Shown piece after piece: positions 55,867 through 64,000 of a stretch of DNA of 64,000 nucleotides (position 1 is the stretch's first letter; every line of letters begins with the position of its first letter). Location: positions 26,652,944 to 26,716,943 of the forward strand of contig OW203722.1 in the NCBI GenBank assembly GCA_934045075.1, read 5' to 3'. The notes under the pieces are model-generated. The model had not been told where the DNA came from and made no database searches. It worked only from the letters and a program-made list of their open reading frames with translations. The position numbers were made by a program, and so were the translations under genes. This DNA comes from Yponomeuta sedellus (taxonomy: Eukaryota > Arthropoda > Insecta > Lepidoptera > Yponomeutidae).

Positions 55867-56752
55867 AATAGCCTTAAGAAACCCAAAATAATTGTTATGC
55901 TCTCATGCTTTAGCAAGTTCTATACAAATGTTTTTCATTAATGGATTTGTAGGGCCAATGCACCAATGGCTTGGAGTTTAGTTTGAATCTGACGGCCGAT
56001 GTAGCACATGATTGCAGACTAACCCACACGGAGGGATCGTGATTACAAGTTAAAAAAAAATAAAACATGGGTTATTTTTGTAATAAATTACACTGAACTT
56101 TATTTCTCGTTCTGAATACATATATTGACCAGTGTTACTGAACCTTGCATAACTTCACGACTTTATTACATTTCACGCAACATACATTTCTTACGCCCGA
56201 GGAATCATTGTTTTTTTTTTATTGTTTATAATCTAGTTAGAAAATCCTAAAATTCGTTAATACAATGAAATTTAAGCATTCTTACAGTTTATCACTAATC
56301 CATTTAGCATTGACAATAAATGATCATGATAAAATAATAAAATTGATTTAAGTTTTTTATATATATATATATATATTTTTTACATTTTTTAACTAAACAC
56401 GCTCGTCGCGGGGCGGGAGGGGTCGGGGAGGGCAGATCGGGGTGCAATCATACTTCCAAACGAACACTATACACTGTATACATTTGTAAAAGTATCAAAA
56501 TCGAGTAAAAGGCCTACAAAAAATTATCTCGAGATACTAATATTTGTTTACGTTGTAAAACCTAAAAATTGACCTATTTAACACTGGAGTCGTCGACCGT
56601 AACGAATCTAGCGTTAAAGGGTAACGAAGATAGGTATTAACTATTCGGCTTAATTATATTTATAGAATGAGATGAGCGCGAAACGAAAGCTGTGCTCCAG
56701 ACGCGGAGCGACACGCGGGGTGCGGGTGAGGGGCGGGGGCGCGGGGCGCCGC
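55867..56752 (-). other. Intergenic sequence and NAT1 3' UTR
   Basis: 56105-56752 is the presumed 3' UTR of NAT1 on the minus strand. It includes an 18-bp AT dinucleotide run at 56359-56376 and a GC-rich patch at 56400-56440. 55873-56080 is the short gap left of the NAT1 end. Confidence 0.5.
56099..56104 (-). terminator. NAT1 polyadenylation signal
   Basis: AATAAA on the minus strand about 650 bases after the stop codon, followed by T- and GT-rich sequence. Cleavage is expected near 56080. Other AT-rich candidates exist, so this is the best guess only. Confidence 0.45.
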
Positions 56753-56815
56753 TCAGTCTTCCGCCTCCTCGTCTTCGGACTCCTGCTGCTGCAGCCACGT
56801 CAGCCACGTGTTGAC
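56753..56815 (-). CDS. NAT1: NAT1 (eIF4G2/DAP5) last coding exon
   Basis: NAT1/DAP5 is an eIF4G relative without the eIF4E- and poly(A)-binding parts. It drives cap-independent and selective translation. This 63-bp exon encodes VNTWLTWLQQQESEDEEAED and TGA. The WL.WL core followed by an acidic tail is the end of the W2 (HEAT-like) domain that binds eIF2-beta and is shared with eIF4G and eIF5. The acceptor is GTGTTGCAG (ending 56816). Both neighbouring exons join in frame in phase 0. Confidence 0.92.
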   Translation of the reverse strand, partial: VNTWLTWLQQQESEDEEAED

Positions 56816-56886
56816 CTGCAACACAGCCTCGTCAGACTCGCCCCGGCGCCCGCGACCCGCCCCGGCGCCCTCCGCGCGCCACTCAC

Positions 56887-57008
56887 CTGGAAGAGCGCCT
56901 CGCCCTTGCCGGGGTAGGCGTCGGTGACGTCCTCGCGCCAGCGCAGGAAGGCGTCCTCCTCGCACACCTCCAGGTTGTACAGGTACATGAACCAGCGCAG
57001 CAGCATGC
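56887..57008 (-). CDS. NAT1: NAT1 penultimate coding exon
   Basis: After two bases completing a Gly codon the exon encodes MLLRWFMYLYNLEVCEED, AFLRWREDVT and DAYPGKGEALFQ. This closely matches the W2 domain of human eIF4G2 (HFYDMEIIEEEAFLAWKEDI region). It is 122 bp; the acceptor is GTGTCGCAG and the donor GTGAGT is consensus. It carries the second acidic/aromatic box of the W2 domain. Confidence 0.92.
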
Positions 57009-57073
57009 CTGCGACACGAAACGTGAATCAGCGGGAGGCGGGCGCGCGGCGGGGCGAGGGGCGAGGGGCGTAC

Positions 57074-57509
57074 CCTTGGGGTAGTTGTGGTGGTGCGCGT
57101 GCACCTGCACGGCGTAGACGGCCTGCAGCTGCAGCTCGGGGCGCGCCTCCAGCAGCGCGCGCAGCAGCGGCGCGTAGGCCTCCAGCAGCGCGCGCTCGCG
57201 CTCCAGCGCGGCCCGCGGCGGCGCGCTCGTGGCGCTGTCGGCCGCGCGCGACACGTGCGCCGCCAGCAGCGCCACCAGCGCCGACACGAAGGCGCCGTGC
57301 GCGCGCACGCCCGGCTCCACGTGCGCCTTGATCCAGCGGTACAGCGCGGCCGGCGCCGGCTCGGCCTGCAGCTGCCGCGCCAGCTCCGCCTGCAGCCGCA
57401 GCGCCGGCACCAGCGCGCCCAGCCCGTGCGCCTCCACGGCCTCGCTCGCGCCCCCCGCGCCGCCCGCGCCGCCGCCGCCGCCCTCCGCCGCGTACGCGCA
57501 GATGTTGAT
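57074..57509 (-). CDS. NAT1: NAT1 exon encoding the start of the W2 domain
   Basis: The 436-bp exon begins INICAYAAEGGG with a glycine/alanine stretch, then LYRWIKAHVEPG, a long Leu-rich helical stretch, LQLQAVYAVQVHAHHHNYPK and one base of the next codon. Human eIF4G2 has IYKWIKDN and ALYALQVHCYNSNFPKG at the equivalent places. The acceptor is CCGTTGCAG (ending 57510) and the donor is GTACGC. G+C at third positions is extreme compared with most insect genes, including poly-Ala and poly-Gly runs. Confidence 0.9.
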
Positions 57510-57560
57510 CTGCAACGGCGCCCGCGCGTCGGCGTCAGCTTCGATTCGACCGGTTCGCGG

Positions 57561-57608
57561 GAGTCGTCTTCTCGATCGACGCGCGCGCGCCGCTCGAGAA
57601 GACGACTC
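57561..57608. repeat. Intron hairpin with 14-bp perfect arms
   Basis: GAGTCGTCTTCTCG (57561-57574) and its reverse complement (57595-57608) enclose a 20-base loop rich in CG. It lies in the 202-bp NAT1 intron between 57509 and 57712. Confidence 0.8.
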
Positions 57609-57711
57609 GCTTCGCCGCCGCGACGGACGTCGCACCCGACACGTAACGATTTATTGAAAGTAAAATCTGATAAAATACACGGGTCACGTTAGCGGCGAAG
57701 CCGAGTCGCAC

Positions 57712-57846
57712 CTTGCTCTCGTTGTAAAGCTGCTGCAGGCGCTCCAGCCCCAGCAGCGCCAGCAGCTGCTGCAGCACCTCCAGCAGCAGCGGGTAGTGCG
57801 CGCCGCCCTCGCACATGGCGCCCACCTCGCCCAGCGACGCCAGCTT
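57712..57846 (-). CDS. NAT1: NAT1 exon with MCEGG..YPL motif
   Basis: This 135-bp exon encodes KLASLGEVGAMCEGG, AHYPLLLEVLQQLLALLG and LERLQQLYNESK. Human eIF4G2 reads YPLFLLCLQQL and ELFQQSK in the same order. Codons start and end cleanly (phase 0 on both sides). The acceptor GTGTGTGTTGCAG ends at 57847. The donor GTGCGA (57711-57706) is weak but required by homology. Confidence 0.9.
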
Positions 57847-58065
57847 CTGCAACACACACGCGCGCGCGCGCGGCATTTACATCGCGCTCGATTGGACTTC
57901 TTCTACGCGGGTGCTTCGCTCACCGCGTCCCGTACCCGCGATACATGCGGCGGCACCTGCGTGACGCGAAGCGGCAGAGTGGTACCTACGAAACGCGTTA
58001 CCTGCGTGACGGCGTACGTCAGCGGCGCGTTACTTGCGTGACGGCGTACGCCAGCGGCGCGTTAC
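57847..58065 (-). repeat. Older, degenerate part of the NAT1 intron array
   Basis: Two 32-bp units (starting 58002 and 58034) and a more decayed one near 57956 contain CTGCGTGACGGCGTACG(C/T)CAGCGGC followed by GTTAC (plus strand). They copy the last ~28 bases of the exon ending at 58966 together with its splice donor. The part 57847-57955 next to the acceptor is a non-repeated, CG-rich intron end. Confidence 0.75.
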
Positions 58066-58965
58066 TTGCGTGCCGGCGCGTGTTTGTTACCTGCGTGCCG
58101 GCGCGTGTTTGTTACCTGCGTGCCGGCGCGTGTTTGTTACCTGCGTGCCGGCGCGTGTTTGTTACCTGCGTGCCGGCGCGTGTTTGTTACCTGCGTGCCG
58201 GCGCGTGTTTGTTACCTGCGTGCCGGCGCGTGTTTGTTACCTGCGTGCCGGCGCGTGTTTGTAAGCTGCGTGCCGGCGCGTGTTTGTTACCTGCGTGCCG
58301 GCGCGTGTTTGTTACCTGCGTGCCGGCGCGTGTTTGTTAGCTGCGTGCCGGCGCGTGTTTGTTAGCTGCGTGCCGGCGCGTGTTTGTTACCTGCGTGCCG
58401 GCGCGTGTTTGTTACCTGCGTGCCGGCGCGTGTTTGTTAGCTGCGTGCCGGCGCGTGTTTGTTAGCTGCGTGCCGGCGCGTGTTTGTAAGCTGCGTGCCG
58501 GCGCGTGTTTGTTACCTGCGTGCCGGCGCGTGTTTGTTACCTGCGTGCCGGCGCGTGTTTGTTACCTGCGTGCCGGCGCGTGTTTGTTACCTGCGTGCCG
58601 GCGCGTGTTTGTTACCTGCGTGCCGGCGCGTGTTTGTAAGCTGCGTGCCGGCGCGTGTTTGTTACCTGCGTGCCGGCGCGTGTTTGTTACCTGCGTGCCG
58701 GCGCGTGTTTGTTACCTGCGTGCCGGCGCGTGTTTGTTACCTGCGTGCCGGCGCGTGTTTGTAAGCTGCGTGCCGGCGCGTGTTTGTTACCTGCGTGCCG
58801 GCGCGTGTTTGTAAGCTGCGTGCCGGCGCGTGTTTGTTACCTGCGTGCCGGCGCGTGTTTGTTAGCTGCGTGCCGGCGCGTGTTTGTTACCTGCGTGCCG
58901 GCGCGTGTTTGTTACCTGCGTGCCGGCGCGTGCTTGTTACCTGCGTGCCGGCGCGTGTTTGTTAC
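58066..58965 (-). repeat. 25-bp minisatellite of splice-donor units in a NAT1 intron
   Basis: Thirty-six head-to-tail units of exactly 25 bp fill this 900-bp stretch. On the minus strand a unit starts GTAACAAACACGCG and ends CCGGCACGCAG. Its junction CAG/GTAAC equals the true 5' splice site at 58966/58965. Of the 35 internal junctions, 25 keep CAG/GTAAC, five read CAG/CTAAC and five read CAG/CTTAC. Otherwise the units are almost invariant, so the array is young or homogenised. Confidence 0.95.
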
Positions 58966-59105
58966 CTGCGTGACGGCGTGCGCCAGCAGCGCGGGCAGCG
59001 CCGCGTGCGGGTGCCGCGCCTGCACAAGCGCGCGCAGCGGCTCCAGCACGGGCGCGCGCTTCACGCGGGCCACCAGCGCGCACGACGCCCACGGAGACGA
59101 GTCCT
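58966..59105 (-). CDS. NAT1: NAT1 exon upstream of the minisatellite intron
   Basis: A 140-bp exon. After two bases of a split codon it encodes DSSPWASCALVARVKRAPVL, EPLRALVQARHPHAALP and ALLAHAVTQ. It ends in phase 0 exactly where the next exon (KLASLGE) begins. The acceptor is GGTCGCCAG (ending 59106) and the donor is CAG/GTAAC. The helical, Leu/Ala/Arg-rich peptide fits the region around the MA3 domain end; I cannot align it residue by residue. Earlier exons (MIF4G and most of MA3) are beyond the right edge. Confidence 0.75.
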
Positions 59106-59929
59106 CTGGCGACCAAAACGCATTCGCTTACGTCGAGATCATCAGTAACGTCTATCTAACGTCTTCTAGCGTTCTCTTGTACCTTCGCGCGCCGTTCCGA
59201 CCCCGTCTACTATCGAGTAGCGCTGTTCTAGAATCGCGGAGGGAAAGCCGACGATGCTCTTTAGAACGAATGTTATTTAGCCTTTTTACTATTTAAATTA
59301 TGTAAATATGCATAAATCTGTGACGATAAAATATTATTTACCTATATATTTTAGTTTGCTCATAGAGGACTTGAAAAAAACTGCTCGAAGTTTTTTCCCG
59401 CTGCCTTTTTCACCACTACAGCCCGAAAGCAGCGCGTTTCACTTTCATGTTACATGTGGCGAGCACATGTCAACTCTGCGCGCGCACTACAAACTCCAAC
59501 ATTCCTGAATCGCGCAATCAAAGTGTTTCAATGAAATACCATAAATACAATGTCCATCTAACAATAGTTGGACCGGCCGTCCCCAGGCGTACGATCTGCC
59601 TGGCGGGAAATTTCCCTTTATAGTGGAGGAGCACGATCACCCGCTCTTCCCTATAGTGGTGACCCCCATTTTTTTTCTAGTGGAAGTTATAAGGTCTCAC
59701 AATATACATAACAATGCTAATTGATTAAATAATTTTTAGGGTTAGAAATGGACACTAGGTTCTTTTTATTGCATAACGACTCTCATTTCAAATAATAGAC
59801 GAGAACGTTCTACCGAATGCACAAGAAAATCAATTGACCTGGTCCCAAACTAGGATACCATGTACTATAGTAACCAGGCAAGGACGTCACAAACATGAAA
59901 ATACGTACATGCTTATTCATGAAGGTTTA
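59106..59929. other. NAT1 intron
   Basis: 59112-59250 is fairly GC-rich. 59730-59770 has scraps of the CR1-like 3' UTR phrase AAATGGACACTAGG. No exon is seen. Confidence 0.35.
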
Positions 59930-59987
59930 CACCTTGTATTTCAAAATAGAACCTATTTCTATAAGTTCTATTTTGAAATAAAAGGTG
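59930..59987. repeat. Hairpin with 23-bp arms
   Basis: 59930-59952 and the reverse complement of 59965-59987 agree at 22 of 23 positions around a 12-base loop. It lies about 50 bp before the solo LTR in the NAT1 intron. A small RNA hairpin is conceivable if transcribed, but nothing else supports this. Confidence 0.75.
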
Positions 59988-60035
59988 AAACAGATCTTGT
60001 ACTAGATTATACTTTTTTGAACTGAATGTTACACC

Positions 60036-60989
60036 TGTGACGTAGCTGACCACGTCACCAGCTACACCACAAGCACCACGCAGGCACGGCGTGACAAGGC
60101 GCCAGCGGAGCGCGGCCCGCGGCGCGGGGCGCCGCATGCAGTGACGCCAGCAAGGACTGGCGGGAGGCGCGGCACGGCGGCGACGCGAATATAAAAGGCG
60201 CAGCGCTAGCTCAGTCGAGGGGGCTCCCACTACCAGTAAAGACGTTCACCGTAGGTCCGGTCCCGGTGTCAATTTAAGGGGTTTCTGGTTCGCTGTGGGA
60301 GTCCCGGTAGGGCTTCAGGACAGTCGGAGGGGATCCCGATCTGTAGAGGGTTGAGGAGCAAGTGAGGGCACATCGGCTGATCGCCGGAAGCGGTACAGTG
60401 GTCCGCCTCTGTGGGCCCATCCGAGGTTAGCCGATGCCACTCACGAGATGTCCTAGGGCATGGCATGTTGGTTCGCCGATATTAGCCGGCCTAGGACATC
60501 TCGTGTGCCCACCTTAGCCTCTGGGTGCTGGCACGTTGGGGTTCCCGATGGTGGCCACCCCAGATAATAGGGAATCCTGAGAGCGGTATGTTGGGGATCC
60601 CGATATCGGCCACTCCAGGATCATTGAGAGTCGTAGGTACCTCTCACCGGGAATAAGTACAGCAGTTAATAATAGTGAGCAAGTCGCCCCTAGTGTCCAT
60701 CAGTAGTTAAGTTGTGTGAGTGTCGGTGTATAACAAAGACAGTGATAATACAGGGACAATGGTTAAAACCAGTGGTAGGTTAAGTGAGAGACAATTTGAG
60801 TGTGTAGGATTAGTTATGTAAATATTAGGTCTGTGTATATTAAATGGTGTCGGTTTTTGGAATCCAAGCGTAGTCATTTGTGAGTAGTCCCCATAGGCAT
60901 CCTTGAAAGCGCCAACCCGGGTAGTATTTCACCGGGTCGCGCATAAACCTAGCCCCTCAGGCAGAGCACCTCAAGAGGTTAGTGTTACA
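60036..60989 (+). mobile_element. Probable solo LTR (Ty3/gypsy-like)
   Basis: The 954-bp segment begins TGTGAC and ends GTTACA and is flanked by the 4-bp direct repeat CACC (60032-60035, 60990-60993). A TATAAAA at 60190-60196 and an initiator-like TCAGTC at 60211 fit an LTR promoter on the plus strand. No internal coding region adjoins, so it is probably a solo LTR left by recombination. It contains a perfect 16-bp inverted repeat (CACGAGATGTCCTAGG, 60442-60457 with 60490-60505) and three diverged copies of TGTTGGGG.TCCCGAT near 60466, 60534 and 60589. Confidence 0.55.
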
Positions 60990-61224
60990 CACCTTAAAAA
61001 CAGCTACATAAAAATCAGTAAATAGCAAAGCTAGCTTGATATACTATTAGATGTGAACACAACAGACAATTTAAGCGCAGAAATTTAATAAAACGATTAT
61101 TATTAAGCTAAGAACAACTCCAACCCTCTTCCTAAGTGTGACCCAAGTATCATACAACCACGATTCGTCATACAAAATTCAGCCAAAAATGTAAGTGGTG
61201 GTGGTGGTCACTAAAGAAGTGGTG
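60990..61224. other. NAT1 intron
   Basis: Non-coding spacer between the solo LTR and a LINE remnant. Confidence 0.3.
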
Positions 61225-61605
61225 AAAGTCAGCATAATATAATGGAAATTTGGTGTGGCATGCGACTTGTGTGTGCACGTTCGCGCCCTCGCATGTACTG
61301 CCGCTGCTGCTGGCGCCGCGGCCGAACTGGCTGCGAGGCATAAGACGCAGGAGTATAGCCAGCTTATGAATTCCTACCATATTTGTGCCGCTGGCTATAG
61401 AAACTTCTGGTGTATGGGGAGCGCAGGGCAGCGCTTTTATTAGGGAGCTTGGACGCCGATTGAGGGACCGTGGCATGGACGTTCGCTCTGGGGCATATCT
61501 GAGCCAAAGGATTTCCCTTGCTGTGCAGCGCGGTAACGCGGCCAGTATTATGGGGACTTTTGGTTCGGATGTGGCTCGGAGCGATTTATTTGCATAGTTT
61601 TTTTT
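61225..61605 (+). pseudogene. LINE ORF2 C-terminal remnant
   Basis: In two plus-strand frames the sequence encodes KTQEYSQLMNSYHI, VAIETSGVWG and IRELGRRLRDRGMDVRSGA, then YLSQRISLAVQRGNAASIMG and TFGSDV before a TAG. The YL.QRIS.A.QRGNAAS..G block is the conserved tail of a group of insect LINE proteins. A frame break lies near 61385-61440. A T-rich 3' UTR follows. Confidence 0.6.
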
Positions 61606-61954
61606 TTTGTTTTAATTATTATTTTATTATTATTGTTATTGCCCTGACATTCTTTTAATTTCATTCTTTTTGACGAAGCTTTATGTGAATGTTGATTATG
61701 ATTGTACTGATTTAAAAAAAAAATAATGGAAACAAACCAAACTAGAAGTATTTAACAAGATGTGTGGCGGCCTAGGCCCCAAAAAATATGTTGGCAAGGG
61801 AAAATTTTCCAAAGGCTATGAATCATTAAAGATATAAAATTTGTCCTTAACGTCGATAAAAAGCAATTTCTGTAGAAAAGGAAAAGGGAGTGTTGCTCGA
61901 AATTTGTTCGTCTCTGACGGAGGTCTAACACTTTCCTATTATGGAGGAAAATGA

Positions 61955-62965
61955 AAAGGTTTTATTCGAAGTAGCGCAGAAACTGCGGCTTAATGAACGT
62001 TACAATTCAAACTAGGTGTCCATTTCAAAATATAGATAATTTTGGAGAAAAATGGCAAAAAAAACTCCAAACTTAGTCTTTTCAAAGTCCTTAATTAACA
62101 GAGTTTACAAAATTATTTCAAAACATAAAACTCATACATTGTACTGGCTTTAATTCCAGACATCATTGTCATCTAAATAATCCTTTATGCTATTATTAAG
62201 TACACTTAGAGGGCTTTAGTAGCCCTTTTGGCACAAAGTGTACTTAGCACATTTTTTGAACTGCGTTTCAGGTAAGCTTAATATATCGAATACAATGCCC
62301 CGTGAAGGATGTATTAACCTTTTCCAGCCTAAATAGTGGGAATGAGAGTTTACGTTTATTTCTAGTATTTACATTGTGTTCGCTACATAAAGTTTTAAAG
62401 TTACTGATGTTTTTCCCGACGAACATAATGTTTTCATAGATATACTGATTGGCAACTGTCAGGATGTTAGTTTCTTTAAAGAAATCTCTTAACGAATCTC
62501 TACTGCTCTTCAAATTGCTTTTAGCAATAAGGCCGCCAATTGTACTTTGTATCTTTACATGATTTATAATATGTGCTCTGCTGTATAATAAAGAATATTC
62601 TTATCTTACTGCCTAGCTTATAAGAAATCAGATCGCTCTCTTCGGCAAGACGAAGATGGTCTCAATATCTGCAGCCCGTCCCCACAGTAGTATGCCACTC
62701 TATGGAAGTAACCAAAATAAACAAGCTTAGCAGTTGCGACGTCAGTTAGTTGCCTTAATCTTTTAACTGAATATGCTGCTGAACCATTGAAGCTTTGCAT
62801 CAATTGCAAAGCAATTGTCAAAGTCAATTGTAAAGTGATACCTAGAAATACAGTTTCATTTACAAGGTCTAATTTGTCATTCCCCAACATAACATTGCTG
62901 TCAACCGCTTTGACATTTGGTAGAGTGAACTTTATACATTTTGTCTTCTTTGAATTGAACAATAA
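61955..62965 (-). pseudogene. CR1-like LINE 3' part, rearranged
   Basis: On the minus strand 62962-62618 encodes FNSKKTKCIKFTLPNVKAV, TVFLGITLQL and RQLTDVATAKLVYFGYF, the region after the catalytic Asp pair. 62513-62268 encodes YENIMFVGKNISNFKTL and NVNTRNKRKLSFPLFRLEK. The 3' UTR (61955-62260) matches the copy at 27805. An internal gap and stops show it is dead. Confidence 0.75.
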
Positions 62966-63001
62966 TTCAAAAAAGAGAATTAAATAAATAATAACTTGAA
63001 C
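62966..63001. other. AT-rich spacer
   Basis: Short flank of the SINE insertion. No feature. Confidence 0.3.
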
Positions 63002-63233
63002 AATAAGTTATTATACTATTTTTATTTTTTATGCACTAACCCGTGCTAAGGACAAATTTAAAAACCTATTTAAAGGCTAAAAATTTCACCCATGCCGGGA
63101 TTCGAACCCGCAACCTCTGGCTATCCGTGCCAGCGCTCAATTGGAAGAGCGCTGGCAAAGATATCCAGCGGGTTCGAATCCCGGCATGGGTGAAATTTTT
63201 AGCCTCTAAATAGGTTTTTAAATAAGTTATTAT
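63002..63233. repeat. Fold-back SINE with 13-bp target duplication
   Basis: AATAAGTTATTAT occurs at 63002-63014 and again at 63221-63233, bracketing a 206-bp insert. The insert is one half of the tRNA-headed SINE followed by its reverse complement, meeting inside the tRNA-like head at CGCTCAATTGGAAGAGCG (about 63134-63151). The long direct repeat is the mark of LINE-mediated retrotransposition, so the fold-back RNA or cDNA itself was inserted. Confidence 0.8.
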
Positions 63234-63586
63234 TTATTTTATTTTTATTTAATAGGTAAGTCAACGGCTCTCTCTTAAAACACCTTTGCTTAATTAGGGT
63301 ATAACAGTTTCAGCATTATAAGGTTGCCAATCAAAGGGTCACACAACATTAATAATTAGTTCTAGTACCTAGTAGTTAAACATGTGACAAACATAACGAA
63401 ACAAGTCTTGCTTCTAGACTTATAAAACATAAAAAGAATTTGACTTTAAAAAAATGAAATTAAAAAATTAGAAAAAAATAGGAGACATTTAGCAACTTAA
63501 ATTCTTGAGAAACAGTCATGGGGCACTTTATCCTTAAAACTATAAAAGCTATCACAGTGGATGTCCAAATCATCCTCTGTGCTGCT
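63234..63586. other. AT-rich NAT1 intron sequence
   Basis: No feature seen. Confidence 0.3.
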
Positions 63587-63952
63587 TTATGTGTTAAAGA
63601 GTTTCATCATCCTCAGTATTGGTGAAAATTTCCCAAGATTGGAGTGGTTGAAAATGTTTGTCTGGAAGAGACTTCGATTAGATGGCCGATTATTGGGTCT
63701 TGGTACAGAATAGTTTATTTGTTCTAAGAGATCGGGTGAGTCTATCATATTATTTACAATTTTATAAAGAACTAAGAGGTCTATTTGTTTTCTACGTGCT
63801 TCTAGAGAGGTGTGATAGTATTCCAGGCGCTCTTTATAAGAGCTTCGATAGGGGCAAGCGCGTGCTTTAAAAGGGAGAAATTTGGTGAATCTACGTTGAA
63901 CTTCTTCAATTGAACAATTCTGGATGAGTGGATAGTGTAAGTTGGATTCCAA
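63587..63952 (-). pseudogene. LINE protein C-terminal fragment
   Basis: The frame encodes IEEVQRRFTKFLPFKA, SYKERLEYYHTSLEARRKQ, and IDLLVLYKIVNNMIDSPDLL. This is the standard C-terminal block of insect Jockey/CR1-like reverse transcriptase proteins (LYKI.N..ID...LL). It is 5' truncated. Another LINE insertion in the NAT1 intron. Confidence 0.7.
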
Positions 63953-64000
63953 ATAAATAATTATTGGTAGTAAACCAATTTAGTACCCGAGAGAGAGCAT

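Noticed and set aside
58066..58965. CRISPR-like array
   Set aside because: There are no spacers. The units are contiguous identical 25-mers in an animal intron.
57945..59296. Overlapping plus-strand open frames of 60-213 codons with a 25-residue period (VPARVCYLRAGACLL type)
   Set aside because: They are read through the 25-bp minisatellite: three frames of a 25-bp unit give a 75-bp, 25-residue period. All three frames are open and there is no start context, so these are not proteins.

Overview
The window is nuclear DNA of an insect, most likely a moth or butterfly. It has small GT-AG introns, CpG-rich exons in AT-rich introns, several clades of non-LTR retrotransposon, tRNA-derived SINEs with the lepidopteran style of head and tail, and an LTR retrotransposon of the BEL/Pao class. 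Nothing looks prokaryotic, and there are no operons, CRISPR arrays or rRNA genes. Family assignments rest on recognising translated peptides and splice signals by eye; no search was run.

Three host genes are supported. (1) Mob2, MOB kinase activator 2, lies on the minus strand. Its first shared exon is at 5071-5228, and the later exons lie off the left edge. Upstream of it, over about 36 kb, I find an internal or first exon (41038-41115) and candidate alternative first exons (36165-36340, 25157-25281, 6256-6326, 6017-6105, and weakly 23241-23302). Each ends in the phase needed to join the shared exon. Two recursive-splice (ratchet) motifs, at 35.47 kb and 17.79 kb, lie on the same strand inside the long intron. 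(2) Tom5, a subunit of the mitochondrial import receptor, is a two-exon gene of 49 codons on the plus strand (48214-48331 joined to 49244-49275). (3) NAT1 (eIF4G2/DAP5) lies on the minus strand. Its last five coding exons are at 56753-59105, and the rest of the gene lies beyond the right edge. Two weaker candidates are a minus-strand gene with exons near 44466-44695 and 44969-45064, and a plus-strand spliced transcript between about 45.5 and 47.55 kb.

Region by region: 1-5 kb is Mob2 intron with repeats and a fold-back SINE. 5-41 kb is the Mob2 5' region with CpG-rich islands, a LINE at 13.3-15.3 kb, a second LINE at about 29.2-32.3 kb, a Harbinger-type DNA transposon remnant at 36.9-37.6 kb, an RTE LINE remnant at 38.05-38.6 kb and a SINE cluster at 38.9-39.5 kb. 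41-48 kb holds LINE remnants, fold-back elements and the two uncertain genes. 48.2-49.4 kb is Tom5. 49.77-55.87 kb is a nearly complete BEL/Pao element with 163-bp LTRs and a target duplication, inserted between the convergent 3' ends of Tom5 and NAT1. 56.1-59.1 kb is the NAT1 3' end. 59.1-64 kb is a NAT1 intron carrying a solo LTR, LINE remnants and a fold-back SINE.

The most unusual structure is in the NAT1 intron at 57847-58965. It is filled with a 25-bp minisatellite (36 units) whose unit contains the exon-intron junction, so 25 of its 35 internal junctions repeat the intact 5' splice site of the preceding exon.
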